From NCBI RefSeq assembly GCF_043290135.1, contig NC_134700.1, positions 160,858,053 to 160,922,052 on the forward strand: a DNA stretch of 64,000 nucleotides. The letters are read 5' to 3'. Position 1 is the first letter of the stretch; every line of letters begins with the position of its first letter. The DNA comes from Rhipicephalus microplus (taxonomy: Eukaryota > Arthropoda > Arachnida > Ixodida > Ixodidae). The position numbers and the translations under genes are program-made. The notes beneath the pieces were generated by a model that saw only the letters and a list, made by a program, of their open reading frames with translations, did no database searches and was not told where the DNA came from. This document shows positions 30,603-44,480 of the stretch, piece by piece.

Positions 30603-33098
30603 ATTGTTATATTTTGACTTCGTATTGCCTAATTGGTATGCACTACAGTTATTTCACTTATGATTAGATTATTTTTGTAAAGACGTTGAATGTCATTGCG
30701 CCGAAACCCCGCCAATAAGTGACCGAGTAGAAACGGTGAGAGGCTAAGCTCTCGCCCACGGTGCAATCGGTATACAGACGGCGCGAGACAAGCACGAAAC
30801 CGCGGCATCCTATGCGGAGCTCATAGTGCTCGGACCCGCGTCAGTTAACATATATAAAGCAAAGCGCAAAACAGCTCCACACATTTCAGAACTGCTCGAA
30901 AGAGGCGTCATATACGGGCGTCACCTTCATGGTCGGGTAATCAAAACGGTCGTATAAAAGGCGCGTTCTGTATGCACGGTGCATCTAAAGTAAGCTTTAT
31001 GATTTTCTTAAGCTTTAGAACTGGGAAGAACGTAAAAGCTACCTTTGCAGATAACTTATATCCAGGGGGACACAGAGTGAGACAGTAATTATCGATGATT
31101 TAGTAATTGATTTTTAGTGACTGCAGCTAACAAGCATTTTTGCGTTGGAAAGTTGGAGGCAGTAGCACTTATGCGGTGCTCAACTTTGAAGAACTCTTCT
31201 AGCATGTATACGAACTCCGAGATCCGGCTGCAAAGTTTAATTGCCGTTTGTGTGATTGCGCATGCAAGACAGTCAGCACTGGCGAAAAGCTCCTCCCCGA
31301 CGTGCCGTGGCAGTTGTACCAAGCGATGCACCAAGCGATTCTGGCGCCCTCAGACGTACTCGAAAAACGAAATCGTGCTGTTTTATAGCATTAAAAACAG
31401 CGCATGGCTAGAACATTTCGGAGAGTAAAATATATGCTTGGTCGGAACCCTTCATAATTTCGCAAATCTCATCTGAATGTGATTTATCAGAAAAATTATC
31501 CAGGGAGTACTCTTTCTTGTTTTGACACCGCATTCAATTGCTTTACATATGTAGTAAGCAAAGACTTTTGTGCTATGCATTTGAAGCCCAGTAATAATAC
31601 ACCGATTTGTGTGTCATACACGCCTCCACAAGTTTCACCAGACCGTTCTATGTTTGCATTTCCCTCCCTTATAATATTGCTCTATGTAAAATCTGAGCAA
31701 TGAATACTTACTCTATATAATGTATATTTTGCGTTAAAATTTTTTCAGACCATGGATGTTTCTGAACTTAACGAAAAAAAATAGTAAATTTGAAATAATC
31801 TTTCTGTTTTACATTGAAGCACAATGTTTTATAGATCAATCGAAAGGAAATAAATAGTTCTTCTTACATGACAAGTATTGTCATTACAATTGTTGTTTTG
31901 TGAAGGTGGAATAAACTAGAGACCGTTTGGAGAAACCTTAGTTCTGCAGTGGAAACAGGCTGAGAATGACGGCGTATGCTTCAAGCTTTCATGTTGACCG
32001 CCTCCTAAAACGTGAATATAGCTTGTAAAGCTTGCTTCCCCGCGTAGTGACGCTTAATGCGGCGAAGCCAGCTTTAACGAGTGCTCTTCGGAATGTTGCG
32101 CGCATACGCACGTGACGTTCTGAATGTCTATCAGACACATACATAACATATACATAGCTTATCATATTAGCAATGAATTGGTGTGCACCACTTTTAAATG
32201 TGCCTATAAAGCATTAGTGTAAAGTTCACACAATCACAGCAAAAAAAAAACGAATACTTTTGCGCAAGCTGTGAATGTGTATCAGAGTTGTTCTTTCAAG
32301 ATGCGCTATATAATAAAGACAGTTTACTAAAATAATTTAACTGTTTCCACTATATAGTTGTGAATTTTTATTGTAAACATAGTGCTTCTATAGTTCGTTC
32401 ACAAATTGCTAATTTCTAGCACCGCCTTCTGAAAAAAAAAACCTGACATTGTAAATGAGAATTACGCTTGGTAGACTTGCTGCAATTTGAACTCACTTTT
32501 CACATGCAACAAATGTTCAAATTCGCCCCGTGGCAGAGCTGTATAAAGACGCGCTTTTAATAAGAATCATATGTACTTGAATGCGGAAATTGTTGTTGGC
32601 TGCAAGCTAGCTTCCGCTGCGTATAGGATAATTACGAGGTTAACTACGCCGACTAATAGACGACTGTCGACAGTCGCTGTACTTTAATTATTACATTATC
32701 GCGAATTTGCTTCAATAGCATTATAGCCCTCGTTTTTTTCGTTGTCCTCACGAAACGGTATGGGACAGCATCTTGGAGTACCCAGCAGGCGTTGAGGGAG
32801 GTTTGAGCGACGCGGCGCAGCTTGTTAAACGCGAACAGCGTGTATACCGAAGCGGACTTTCGAAGCTAGCGTTCGCTCACCCCTTTTGCACTTGGCACGC
32901 TCTGCTTTGTTTGCTGTTTTTATTTCTTTAAGGTCGTGCAAACGAGCTGCATCGTCTGCCATCCATCCTGCAGTGTCTAAAGAAACTGTGGCCAGAGGGC
33001 AGCAGTCGCGCGGGAGAGATAGATAAGGTCTTCGCGAGTCGAATAAAAGACACGAAGTAAAAAAAAAAAGCTTAGGAAACGCAACTTTCACCCCTCTT
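30603..33098. other. no recognised feature
   Basis: Mostly AT-rich sequence with short open frames lacking recognisable domains. No SINE, LINE or tandem structure identified. Confidence 0.4.
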
Positions 33099-33099
33099 T

Positions 33100-33899
33100 C
33101 TTTCTCATCTAATCTCACTCAGCCAACGCCTCGCTCAGCGGGTGATTCGCCCACGCGACTCCTCGCGCGATGCAGAAACGAAACTCCCCGCTTCAGCCAC
33201 CGCCCATCAAAAAAACTCCTCGCGAGTAACCACCCCTCTCCCCTCTGCCTCCTCTCCTACTCTCGCAGCGCAGCACTTTTCTTCGCATTCGCCGCCGCCA
33301 CTTTTAAGCCGCACCCCATGAGCGACGCAACGCGCGCGCTCACGCTTAACTCTCTCGGAACCAGTGTCAATTAATTTCTCGCCCCTTTTTTGTTTGTTCC
33401 GCGTGTCACTCCGCGCGGACCCAACACCAGCGTTTTTTCTCTCTCTGCCCCTTTCCCTCCGACGCTCAGTTCACTTCCTGCGCGCTTTCGAGTCCGTATT
33501 CTCTCCCTCCCTCTGTGCAACTGCCGCCACACTGCAAGGGCAGTCAGATATCCGGGAAATTACCGAGATACGAAGCGCTTGCCCGTCGGAGCTGCTGCGG
33601 TTGTCCCGTCAACGACAAAAGCGTCGACCGACCGACCGACTGGCCGTGCAGTGTGGAAAACCAACTGTTGCGAAGCCGCTGTGGTTTCGAAAAAACTCGC
33701 CGCCACCGAGTGAGCGTCGTCAGTGCTCCTGTCATCGCTACGCGGTACGGGAGCTGCTACGCTGAGCGTGGAACGGTCCTTGCTTGGAGCTAGTTTCTTT
33801 TTGCATCTGCACTTCATCGCCGGAAGAAAGCGGAGAAAAACACTTCTTGCGCCACTTTTCGTCGTCGACCTACTGACTGGAATGCCACTTTGAGCGCAG
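33100..33899 (+). promoter_or_regulatory. CpG-rich stretch ending in a splice donor: possible promoter and first exon
   Basis: The sequence is rich in CG dinucleotides and pyrimidine runs, unlike its AT-rich left flank. It ends TGAGCGCAG followed by GTGAGTGAG at 33900, a strong donor. Overlapping frames in several phases show no protein similarity, so any exon here is probably untranslated. No downstream partner exon was found in the window. Confidence 0.35.
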
Positions 33900-34278
33900 G
33901 TGAGTGAGTGTGGCTTGCGTTACGTTTCGGGCGTGCGAGCCCTTCGCTTCTTGTGCGGCTGCAGCACCCCTGTCGAAAGTAAAAGCCCACAACGCGCACG
34001 CGCTGAAACGATGGCACGTTGTCGTACTTATAAGTGGAGGGAAGACGACTGTCGTAATTTTTCTTTGTTTTCCCTTTTCTTTTATTGAGAGGGACGGTGC
34101 TGTGCGTCTCGCGGTACGCGCCGCTTTTGATGTGCCCCACTACGCACGTTTTCGCGTCGTGTCTCGCGCGCGGGTGCACATCTTCTCGTATACGACCCCC
34201 TCACCTTCAACCACCCCTCCACCGAAGGGGTGTAGTTGAGGAGCTTCTGAGACTCCGCGAGATTTCTTTCACGCTTTA

Positions 34279-34396
34279 ACATTTCCGGTGATACTAAGGT
34301 ATACTTACTCGCCTTCGCATCGGCGGCTACCAGTCGCCAAAGTTAGCCGTACTACACATAAGCACTCCCCGATAAAAAATATGCCTGAGTATGGTC
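34279..34396 (+). repeat. dispersed repeat shared with 45925-46017
   Basis: 'catttccggtgatactaagg', 'tactcgccttcgcatcg' and 'tatgcctgagtatggtcctg' have diverged counterparts in the same order at 45925-46017. The family is unknown to me. A (TA)n tract follows. Confidence 0.45.
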
Positions 34397-34424
34397 CTGC
34401 TCTAGCACACACAGCAATTGTTTT

Positions 34425-34428
<4 letters not shown>

Positions 34429-34473
<45 letters not shown>
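34429..34473. repeat. (TA)n microsatellite
   Basis: About 22 uninterrupted TA units. Confidence 0.98.
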
Positions 34474-34476
<3 letters not shown>

Positions 34477-34859
34477 CTTTTCGAAATGTTTACTATTTAT
34501 GCTTCCTCCTTTTAGACCTTCCCCTCGCAGCGACGATCACGTCACGTGGGTCAAATTTCGATATCGTGACTCGTGCACCGGGGGTATTGCCCGACAAGCC
34601 ACTCATTCGCTCGGACGTTATCCCGTTACAAGCGCGAACTGTGTATGCTAGCTAGCTCTTGCAACTCGCCCGTGGGATTACGCACATAGACGACAAAAAA
34701 AAAAGTGGCCTGCCGACCACTCACACTGGAAGTTCTCGCAACCCGCGGTGTCAGAACGGAAGTTGAAATAGTTAAACAGCTTTTTTTGTGTATTTTCTTT
34801 TTGCCACGTCACGTAACTCGCCTGAAGGTACACACCCCGCCCCTCCCTTTCCCCAATGC

Positions 34860-34981
<122 letters not shown>

Positions 34982-35243
34982 TGGGATAATCAGTCGTTTT
35001 TAAAAATGACTAACTTCAATGTTTTTTCGTCCGTTCATTCTTACTCATAGGCGTGTGCACATGAAAAGGGCAAGAATGGGGGGGGGGGGGCAGACCATAT
35101 TAATCTGCAGAACAGCTTAATCGGCAGACCCCCTAACCAGAGGGACGCCACGCCTGCCCGCAAGTAACGTTGGTCAGTCCCGTCACTGTTTAAAGGGACA
35201 CTAGAGAGAAACAATGACTTGGTTTAGGTTGACAAACTACACT

Positions 35244-35440
35244 GAATGAATGAATGAATAAATAGACTTTATTTAAAGTCCGGCAGTTTTACCGGGCGAG
35301 GTGGCGGAAGAGGGGATTAACCCCTGTCCCTTCCCCCTCTCCGTTGATTTTGATGGCGGTGCCTCAGGTGACCGCTCGAAGCCTTTGCACCCGGGCGGCA
35401 TCTTCAGCTTGCCGGATGGCCCAAATGAGACTCTGAGAAT
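35244..35440 (-). mobile_element. R1/I-type LINE 3' fragment
   Basis: In - orientation it ends with 'aaataaagtctatttattca' and TTCA repeats, as does 57048-57440. The 'gccatccggcaagc' part corresponds to the same C-terminal coding region (WAIxxA). Only the last ~200 bp are present. Confidence 0.55.
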
Positions 35441-36032
35441 TTTAATGCCATATATTTCACTATAATAGGTTTATTATTAGAGGATACAATCAAGGTTGAA
35501 GTTTAATTTTTAAATTTCGCGCCGATATTGCCACGTGTGACGTCAGAATTTTCAAAATGTATTTTTCGTATTTTCGCAACGTTGGCTCGATAAAAGTTTT
35601 ATCGATTGGAAGTTGCGTTGGAGCTAGCAAACGCAGGTGCGGCGCCTGGATTATTTTTATCTTACCTGGGGGCACCCACCATAAGTGAGATCCTTCATGG
35701 GGGGGGGGGGGTCGAGAACTTAGTTATTGTGTAATGACTATGTTCTCTGTTGGGGGCGGGGGCAGCAGGGGGGCGGGCGAAAATTTTGGGGGAAGGGGGC
35801 TCCAGTCTCTACGTACCCACACCCATGACGCCACCCCTGAGTAGACGCCTTCACAATATATGACGTCACGGTGTGTTTGGTGGGGGAATCACAAGGTGGC
35901 GTTTCCAGCCGTATTTTCTTTTCACGTGTTTTCTCGCTCTCCAAGGATTGTGTCACGGTAAGAGCGGTGTTTTCGGGATTGTGAAATTGTACTGTACTTA
36001 TACGCGAAAGATAGTTTTTTTTTTCTATTTAG

Positions 36033-36272
36033 ATTGATTGATTTGTGGGGTTTAACGTGCCAAAACCACCATATGATTATGAGAGACGCCGTAGTGGAGG
36101 GCTCCGGAAATTTCGACCACCTGGGGTTCTTTAACGTGCACCCAAATCTGAGTACACGGGCCTACAACATTTCCGCCTCCATTGGAAATGCAGCCGCCAC
36201 AGCCGGGATTTGATCCCGTGACCTGCGGGTCAGCAGCCGAGTACCTTAGCCACTAGACCACCGTGGCGGGGC
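36033..36272 (-). mobile_element. Ruka-like SINE
   Basis: Inverted full-length copy. TTTTTCTATTTAG is duplicated exactly at 36020-36032 and 36273-36285. A second, diverged SINE begins about 30 bp further right in the same orientation. Confidence 0.9.
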
Positions 36273-36302
36273 TTTTTCTATTTAGTGTCGCTTTAATAAT
36301 AC

Positions 36303-36525
36303 TATCTGGGGTTTAACGTCCCAGAACCCCCATATGATGACGAAAGACGCCGTAGTGGAGGGCACCGAAAATTTCGACCACCTGGGGTTCTTTTACGTGC
36401 ACCAAAATCTGACCCTAAAGCACGTTCGCCTCCATCGAAAATGCAGCCTCCGCAGTCGGGATTCGAACCCGCGACTTGCGGGTCAGCAGCCGAGTGCCTT
36501 AGCCACTACACCACCACGGTGGGGC
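36303..36525 (-). mobile_element. diverged Ruka-like SINE
   Basis: The head (B box GGGTTCGAATCCCGA in - orientation) and the body are clear, but the middle differs from the main family: 'ccagaacccccatatgatga' and a shortened 'ctgaccctaaagcacg' segment. It may belong to a separate subfamily. No target duplication seen. Confidence 0.8.
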
Positions 36526-36528
36526 AGT

Positions 36529-37849
36529 GTGTATTCAAAAAGTGGGGTTGTGATCACGCTGTCGTTAAACGACAATATCAGCTGAGGATTCTTTACGCTG
36601 CCTCCCAGAAACCGTTTACTTCCCGCAATCATCTCCGAAAGCCGGGGACCGAATGCGGGCAGTTGTGAGAATTACGTCATCACTTCGTTTTTATTCTCGC
36701 TTCCATTGAGAACTTTTTTTTTTACTTTCGGACTCATACGATAAGGGAGGCGACCGAAAGTCTTCATTTTTGAATGCATACACATGACGCACACTTGCAA
36801 ACACACATTGGCATAGCCAGGGGTGGGTTGGGGCATCTATTTACCTCCCCCCCTCCCCCACCCTCAAATGTTACATTTATATATATACAGAAACGTATGC
36901 GAACGCAGGCTCCATAATGCATGGTTAAACCTGCCGCCCTCCCCCAAAGGAAAAAAAAAAGAATTATTGTGACGCCCATGCTTGTCTTGATCGCATCCTG
37001 CGCAACTGCAGCACCCATGCATGTAGAAAGCAAGCACTTCCGAGAGCTCTTGAAAGCGCGTCTGGTCCTTCACATATATATACCCTTCACTCGGCCCTGG
37101 CTTAGTGCCATCGCAGAGATCTACCACAGCTCCAGCTGGCCGAGGAGATCGGCAAGGGCGGGCACGCGTATCTTGTAGTGCGCGCTTACGTTCGCAGTGT
37201 AAGCACGTGCTACTTCACGTGGAATTCCCAAGGGCAACACCTCTGGCGTATTTACATTTCTCATAACCATAGTCTCCAAGATTTCCCTTGCCTGCCGGAT
37301 TCTCGGCGGTCACTTGGAAAGCGGCTGTCGTCGGAACTATGGTGGTTGCGCCACCTAAGTAGGGTGTCTTCAAATAAATTTTTACCTTTTTGGAGCTTAT
37401 GTGCAACAAAAATACCGTAAAAAAGTTAAAAAAGAACCGTAAACGTAAGTGTAACTAACCCTAAGTAAGTGACACCGTCATTCAGCAGGCAACCTTTTCA
37501 ATACAAGGTATCCTCTAAAATTGGTAGCAAACGCCGAAATTGCCGATATCAAAGGCCAAGTATAAAAATTCTTACCCCTACGTAGGCAGCGCCGCCACAG
37601 ATGACCAGCGTTTCGCGCTCATCCGGCAGGCAAGGGAAATCTAGGAGGCTATGCTCATAACTATACGTGTATTATGCGCGGGCATGGCATACGGATGTGA
37701 AGCATCGGGCGAGCGCCCGCCCTCAGGAGAAGAGGTGGGCCTTCTGGGTTTCCGTATTTCCTGCACAACTGCGAAAAATTAAAAAAAAAGCGAATTAGCT
37801 GTACAGCGGACCACTCAGCGTTGATTGAGGAATGGCTGTTTGGACTCGC

Positions 37850-37850
<1 letters not shown>
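36529..37850. other. no recognised gene
   Basis: It contains a poly-C/CT stretch at about 36,843-36,865 within a segment resembling the poly-G repeat family (see findings). Short frames have no recognisable domains. Confidence 0.35.

Positions 37851-37854
<4 letters not shown>

Positions 37855-37912
<58 letters not shown>
37855..37912 (+). repeat. (TTA)n microsatellite
   Basis: About 19 units of TTA/TAT. Confidence 0.97.
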
Positions 37913-38130
37913 AGGCATATCTAAGAGGGTGTAGGATCGAACATATCGTGTTCATGCCTACCTCACGCCCACCCCCTGTCCGGGCGTGCATTTCAGGAGC
38001 TAGGCAGGTTTTTTTTTTTTTTTTCGGGGCGCCGTATTTGATTGGTTTGAAGTGGGGGCAGGGCAGTCAGATGTGGCCCAGTGTCACTTCGTGCCTTGTA
38101 TTCCATGGCGGAAAAAAACTTCAGAAGGAA

Positions 38131-38146
38131 GGGGGGGGGGGGGGGG
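38131..38146 (+). repeat. poly-G tract (16 G)
   Basis: Longest of ten G or C homopolymers of 10-16 bases in the window; the others are at 25312, 35078, 35699, 39002, 44830, 45552, 45893, 59428 and 59831. Confidence 0.95.
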
Positions 38147-38169
38147 AGCCCGAGCCTGATGTGCCACCG

Positions 38170-39660
38170 AATAGCTAAGCAACTGGTGCATATTGGCTGC
38201 GTGCATTAACATTTATTATATATCTGGCTTCATAATAGGGACAAGCTAACGCGAGAAAACGAAAATTTTATAATTAGACAAACAAAAGAAACGTAGTCAT
38301 TTTCCAAATGTTCGTAAGTGGGCTTCTGCAACTCCGCTGCCGTAACGGAAGTTCGTTTACTCCTGCAAAGACCCCGTTGCCGATCGCGCCGAGTGGAGTA
38401 GATGCTTGCATCCGTGGCGCACGCCAACGCTGATTAAGTGAAGAAGCAGGCTGAAAAAAGCAGATATAATGACGCTGCGCATACAACGACAAACTAGGAT
38501 TAAAAGGAAGAAAACAAACAAACTCGTAAAGCCGCATTGATTTGCTTAATAAGCTACAGTGTAGGAAGATATCTAATAAGCACAAGTAGGACGAGATGCG
38601 CTCTATAAGAGAACGAAGTTCGATATGTCGACCACTTCAATATTTTTAATAGCCTTCTTTTTTGTGTAATGTTGAGCGAAGCAGCGTGAAGCGTACTCGC
38701 GATGCTTGTGAAGATAACTGCGGAAGATTGGGTCGCATTGTTGCTGCGTGTCGCCATCGTCGCCTTCCACCAATTTCCAATTCTTCGGAAAGACCCTCTT
38801 ACCTCGCCATCCGTTCTTCGCGGGGGCAGTCGGTCGTTCCCATTGCTACAAAGCACCCGACAACTAGTCTTGTCCAATGCTCCACCAACCCATGCATGTG
38901 CACGCGCGCGCGTGTTTTTGCTTTTGTGTGTATGCGTTAGTTCGTGTGTTCGTTCGTGCGCGCTTTGTGCACTTCTTTTTTGCAGCATATGCATATGTTG
39001 TGGGGGGGGGGGGTAGTTGGTAAGACATAATTGAGAAATATACATATAGCTGCGCTAAAGATGAGACACCAGACAAGAAGTAAACAGGACGATCTCAGCC
39101 TAACAACTCATTCATTGAAACATACACTACCCTTATGAAACAGCCTAAGCTGCGATCGCCCTGTGCACTTCGTTTCTGGTGTTTTGTCTTCAGCGCAGTT
39201 ATATATTTTTTTCAAGAAAGAGAGAAAGCAAATGCGGATAATAGGCACCTCCTTGCTTTTCCCGCATCAATCACCGTGACGTCACAGAATCTGACGACGT
39301 CTGGTAGGGTCTACGTGGCTCCTAATAGGCGAAAGTGAAGCAGATTGCCCTCTGAGCTGGCCTGAGACTTCATGCACTAAGTTTCCAGAAACCTCATTGA
39401 GCCAACGTCGTCTAAATACAAAGAAAACACTGAAATCTGTGACGTCATGCGTGGAGTTCTTGGCGCGGAATTTATGAATGATTCGTTTACCTTGATTTTT
39501 GCCTTTTGTTAAGGAGCATTACATGGTAAAAGTAACGTCATTAGAGCTCTCAGAGTACACTTAATCAACGGATCAATTAAACGGAGCTATCGTTTCACTT
39601 TAGTGTGCCTTTAGCCATTAACATGCAGTCGTGAGCTGCATCGAAGAAAGCCTCTAATGA
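38170..39660. other. no recognised gene
   Basis: Mixed-composition sequence with a 12-G tract at 39002-39013. Open frames on both strands around 38,550-39,050 overlap each other and have no recognisable domain. Confidence 0.35.
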
Positions 39661-39682
39661 AATGGCGATGCCTTGCGGTCGG

Positions 39683-39917
39683 TTGATACGTGGGGTTTAA
39701 CGTCCCAAAACCACCATATGATTATGAGAGACGCCGTAGTGGAGGGCTCCGGAAATTTAGACCACCTGGGGTTCTTTAACGTGCACCCAAATCTGAGCAC
39801 ACGGGCCTACAACATTTCCGCCTCCATCGGAAATGCAGCCGCCGCAGCCGGGATTCGAACCCGCGCCCTGCGGGTCAGCAGCCGAGTACCTTAGCCACTA
39901 GACCACCGCGGCGGGGC
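39683..39917 (-). mobile_element. Ruka-like SINE
   Basis: Inverted full-length copy, close to the family consensus. A 14-bp duplication TGCCTTGCGGTCGG is exact at 39669-39682 and 39918-39931. Confidence 0.92.
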
Positions 39918-39931
39918 TGCCTTGCGGTCGG

Positions 39932-41169
<1,238 letters not shown>

Positions 41170-41214
<45 letters not shown>
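41170..41214. repeat. (TA)n microsatellite left of the large foldback
   Basis: About 22 TA units directly left of the inverted repeat at 41217-41431. Confidence 0.97.
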
Positions 41215-41216
<2 letters not shown>

Positions 41217-41217
<1 letters not shown>

Positions 41218-41431
41218 TTATAAACTTCGTGAATAGTGCAGTATAGGAAACAAAACAATAAAATATTTATTTAATCCTAACAATTTCGGCTGGTGGACCA
41301 GCCTTCTTCGGAGGATGTAAGTGAAATTTACATCCTCCGAAGAAGGCTGGTCCACCAGCCGAAACTGTTAGGATTAAATAAATATTTTATTGTTTTGTTT
41401 CCTATACTGCACTATTCTCGAAGTTTATAAC
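41217..41431. repeat. large near-perfect inverted repeat (104-bp arms, 7-bp loop)
   Basis: The arms 41217-41320 and 41328-41431 are complementary with two mismatches that I can see (near 41231/41417 and 41284/41364). (TA)n tracts lie on both sides. The sequence could extrude as a cruciform or be transcribed as a long hairpin. Confidence 0.93.
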
Positions 41432-41471
41432 TTTTATTACGGTAGCCGGAAGAAACGGATCATCTATTTCA

Positions 41472-42449
<978 letters not shown>

Positions 42450-42615
42450 GCTAGAGGGAGACAGAAGGTTAGGTGGGCAGATGAGATTAAGAAGTTTGCG
42501 GGTATAAATTGGCAGCAGCAAGCACAGGACCGGGTTAACTGGCGGAACATGGGAGAGGCCTTTGTCCTGCAGTGGACGTAGTCAGGCTGATGATGATGAT
42601 GTTGATGATGATGTA
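42450..42615 (+). mobile_element. RTE-type LINE 3' end
   Basis: The frame reads LARGRQKVRWADEIKKFAG, INWQQQAQDRVNWRNMGE and AFVLQWT-stop, followed by a TGATGATGATGATGTTGATG tail. It is the same tail as in the LINE at 8005-9999 and is strongly 5' truncated. Confidence 0.85.
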
Positions 42616-42653
42616 GCTATCACTGATTGAAGATACGTCACTAATATGGACAC

Positions 42654-43127
42654 TTAATTTGTCAAGAAAGCTCTGTATGTGTAGAACTTGAGGCATGTGA
42701 ACGCTCGGCCAGTACGCTCCAAATAAAACTCGGGATGGGAGATAAAAACTGTTTCGGAACGCCTTACGGAGGATTCATATAGGTTTAAATATGATTGTAC
42801 CGCCAACAATTTAAAACGCGATTCAAGCGATGGGAATCTAGCTTCCAGACAGGAGACTTTACTTGCTACTAACTTAGGAAGACCTAAGCACTGTTGCGAG
42901 GCTTGCCTCTCGAGGTTTACAAGAGGGCGAAGCTTATAGGCCCGAGCGCCAGCGTAGAATATACATCCGAATTCAAAAACCAGCCAACTGTGCATGTAGT
43001 ATATTGATGAAAGTGTGTGCCTTCGCATACCAAAGCAACTATGACTAATTTTACGCCTTAAGTAGAAAATATTACTAAGAAAATATTTAAATAATGAAGA
43101 ATTTAGGCGACATTCTTTCAAACTCAC
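42654..43127 (-). pseudogene. LINE polymerase C-terminal fragment
   Basis: A 157-codon frame contains FYAGARAYKLRPLVNLERQA, QCLGLPKLVASKVSCLEARF and RFKLLAVQSYLNLYES. This pattern is typical of the region after the RT fingers/palm in CR1/Jockey-type tick LINEs. It abuts a different LINE part (43124-43585) in an order opposite to that expected in an intact element. Confidence 0.55.
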
Positions 43128-43585
43128 TGATGAATTCTTTTATGGCGTAGAAAACATCCCTGTGAATGTAGCCCAGAGTAGAGGCACCAAAAAAAAAAAA
43201 GAACAACTGATTCAGCCTGTATTTCCAGACCCAGATTTCGAAGAAGTGGTGCTATGAATTTTCTCCTTAATGACGTAAACCGGCAACAGGATAGAAAGTA
43301 ATGACTAACAGTTTCCTCTTCATAACTGAAGAGGCGCAGAGGGGGTAGTGCTAGACTTGCTCTATGCAGGTAAATGTTGAAAAAGGTAACCCGGCAGCGA
43401 TGTTTGGTTACAGCCACTTCCATTATTGTCGACCGCGATAAACCACTGCGCCAGGGAAATGAGACGTGCTGACATTCCGGAGAAGCTGCCAAGATAGGGT
43501 CTGATAACCTTCTTTTGAATGTTCGTGTGCGAAAACAATCCACGCGCGTAATTCTTGGTGGTTTAAAGCATGCTACCCAATACAC
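43124..43585 (-). pseudogene. LINE extreme C-terminal fragment
   Basis: A 153-codon frame contains VAVTKHRCRVTFFNIYLHRA, EEETVSHYFLSCCRFTSLRR and PLLRNLGLEI, like the Cys/His-containing tail that follows the RNase H region in tick LINEs. There is no catalytic domain. In intact elements this tail should follow the 42654-43127 segment rather than precede it. Confidence 0.55.
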
Positions 43586-43889
43586 AGAATGCAGTCATAT
43601 GCCAAAGCTTCACTAACACAAGCAGCTGACAACTTTATTGATTACATTGCAGTAATCCACCATTTAAACTTCTTTAGCAACATCATACAATAAAAAAGTA
43701 TGCACTGAGTGGTTGAAGTACGCACTAGGGACAAAATATTGCTGTTGCGTTCAAATCGAAGCTTAAGGGTCCCGCAATTCTTTTTTTTCTTTCGTTCCTG
43801 TCTTCTCGTCAATATGTGGCAGCGCGGGTAATGATGAAGTCACGCCAGCTAGCTCCTGTTGCACCATCATGAATAAGCATGTATTTATT

Positions 43890-44480
43890 CAGGGTGAAGA
43901 AAAGAAGTGGAAACTTATGGGCTCGTTTTTCTTCGTTAGACACAATATTAATTATAACTAACGAACAATGACACTAATGTATAGGAGGTGTTATTAGCAG
44001 TAATTGTAATGTTAAACGTGAGGAAAGAAAACTGGGCGAAAAAATAACTTGTCTCTAGCAGGCACCAAACCTGTGACCTTCGAAAAACGCGTCCCATGCC
44101 CTACCAACTGGGCTACAGCTGCGATCGTCCCCCCGTCGGCTTTATAAGGTATGTATGGACCGAGTTGACTGGCGGAACATGGGAGAGGCCTTTGTCCTGC
44201 AGTGGACGTGTCAGGATGATGATGATGATGATGATGATGATGTGGTGGTGGTGGTGGTGGTGGGCATTTAAAACTGGGTGTGTTAGCGTCGCTAGTAGCC
44301 GTGACGGTAAGTGCGGAACACTTTCTCCTGCCTATTGTCGTCACGTAGCACGCCATCTTATACGAGCTTGCAGCTGACCCGTACGTACCTGGCATATCAC
44401 CTGAAGGCATCGGGTATGCGAGAATGAGACCCACGCGATAAAAAAAGAAGGAAAAAAAGTGGACGCTTAAGGGCTCGTTT
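43890..44480 (-). mobile_element. tRNA-derived repeat family 2 (SINE-like), split by a LINE end
   Basis: In - orientation 'gtagcccagttggtagggca' is a good A box and 'ggtcacaggtttggtgcc' a B-box-like element, so the head is tRNA-derived. The body ends 'aaaaacgagcccataag'. Related fragments lie at 40997-41168 and 52295-52345. The right part (44263-44480) contains a second 'taagggctcgtttt' block. Exact limits and target duplications are unclear. Confidence 0.55.
44156..44262 (+). mobile_element. RTE-type LINE 3' end with expanded tail
   Basis: Only the last ~57 bp of coding sequence (ELTGGTWERP... in one frame; the LINE tail ...GEAFVLQW in another) and the 3' tail remain. The tail is (GAT)n followed by (GGT)n, longer than in the other two copies. 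It lies inside repeat family 2. Confidence 0.75.
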
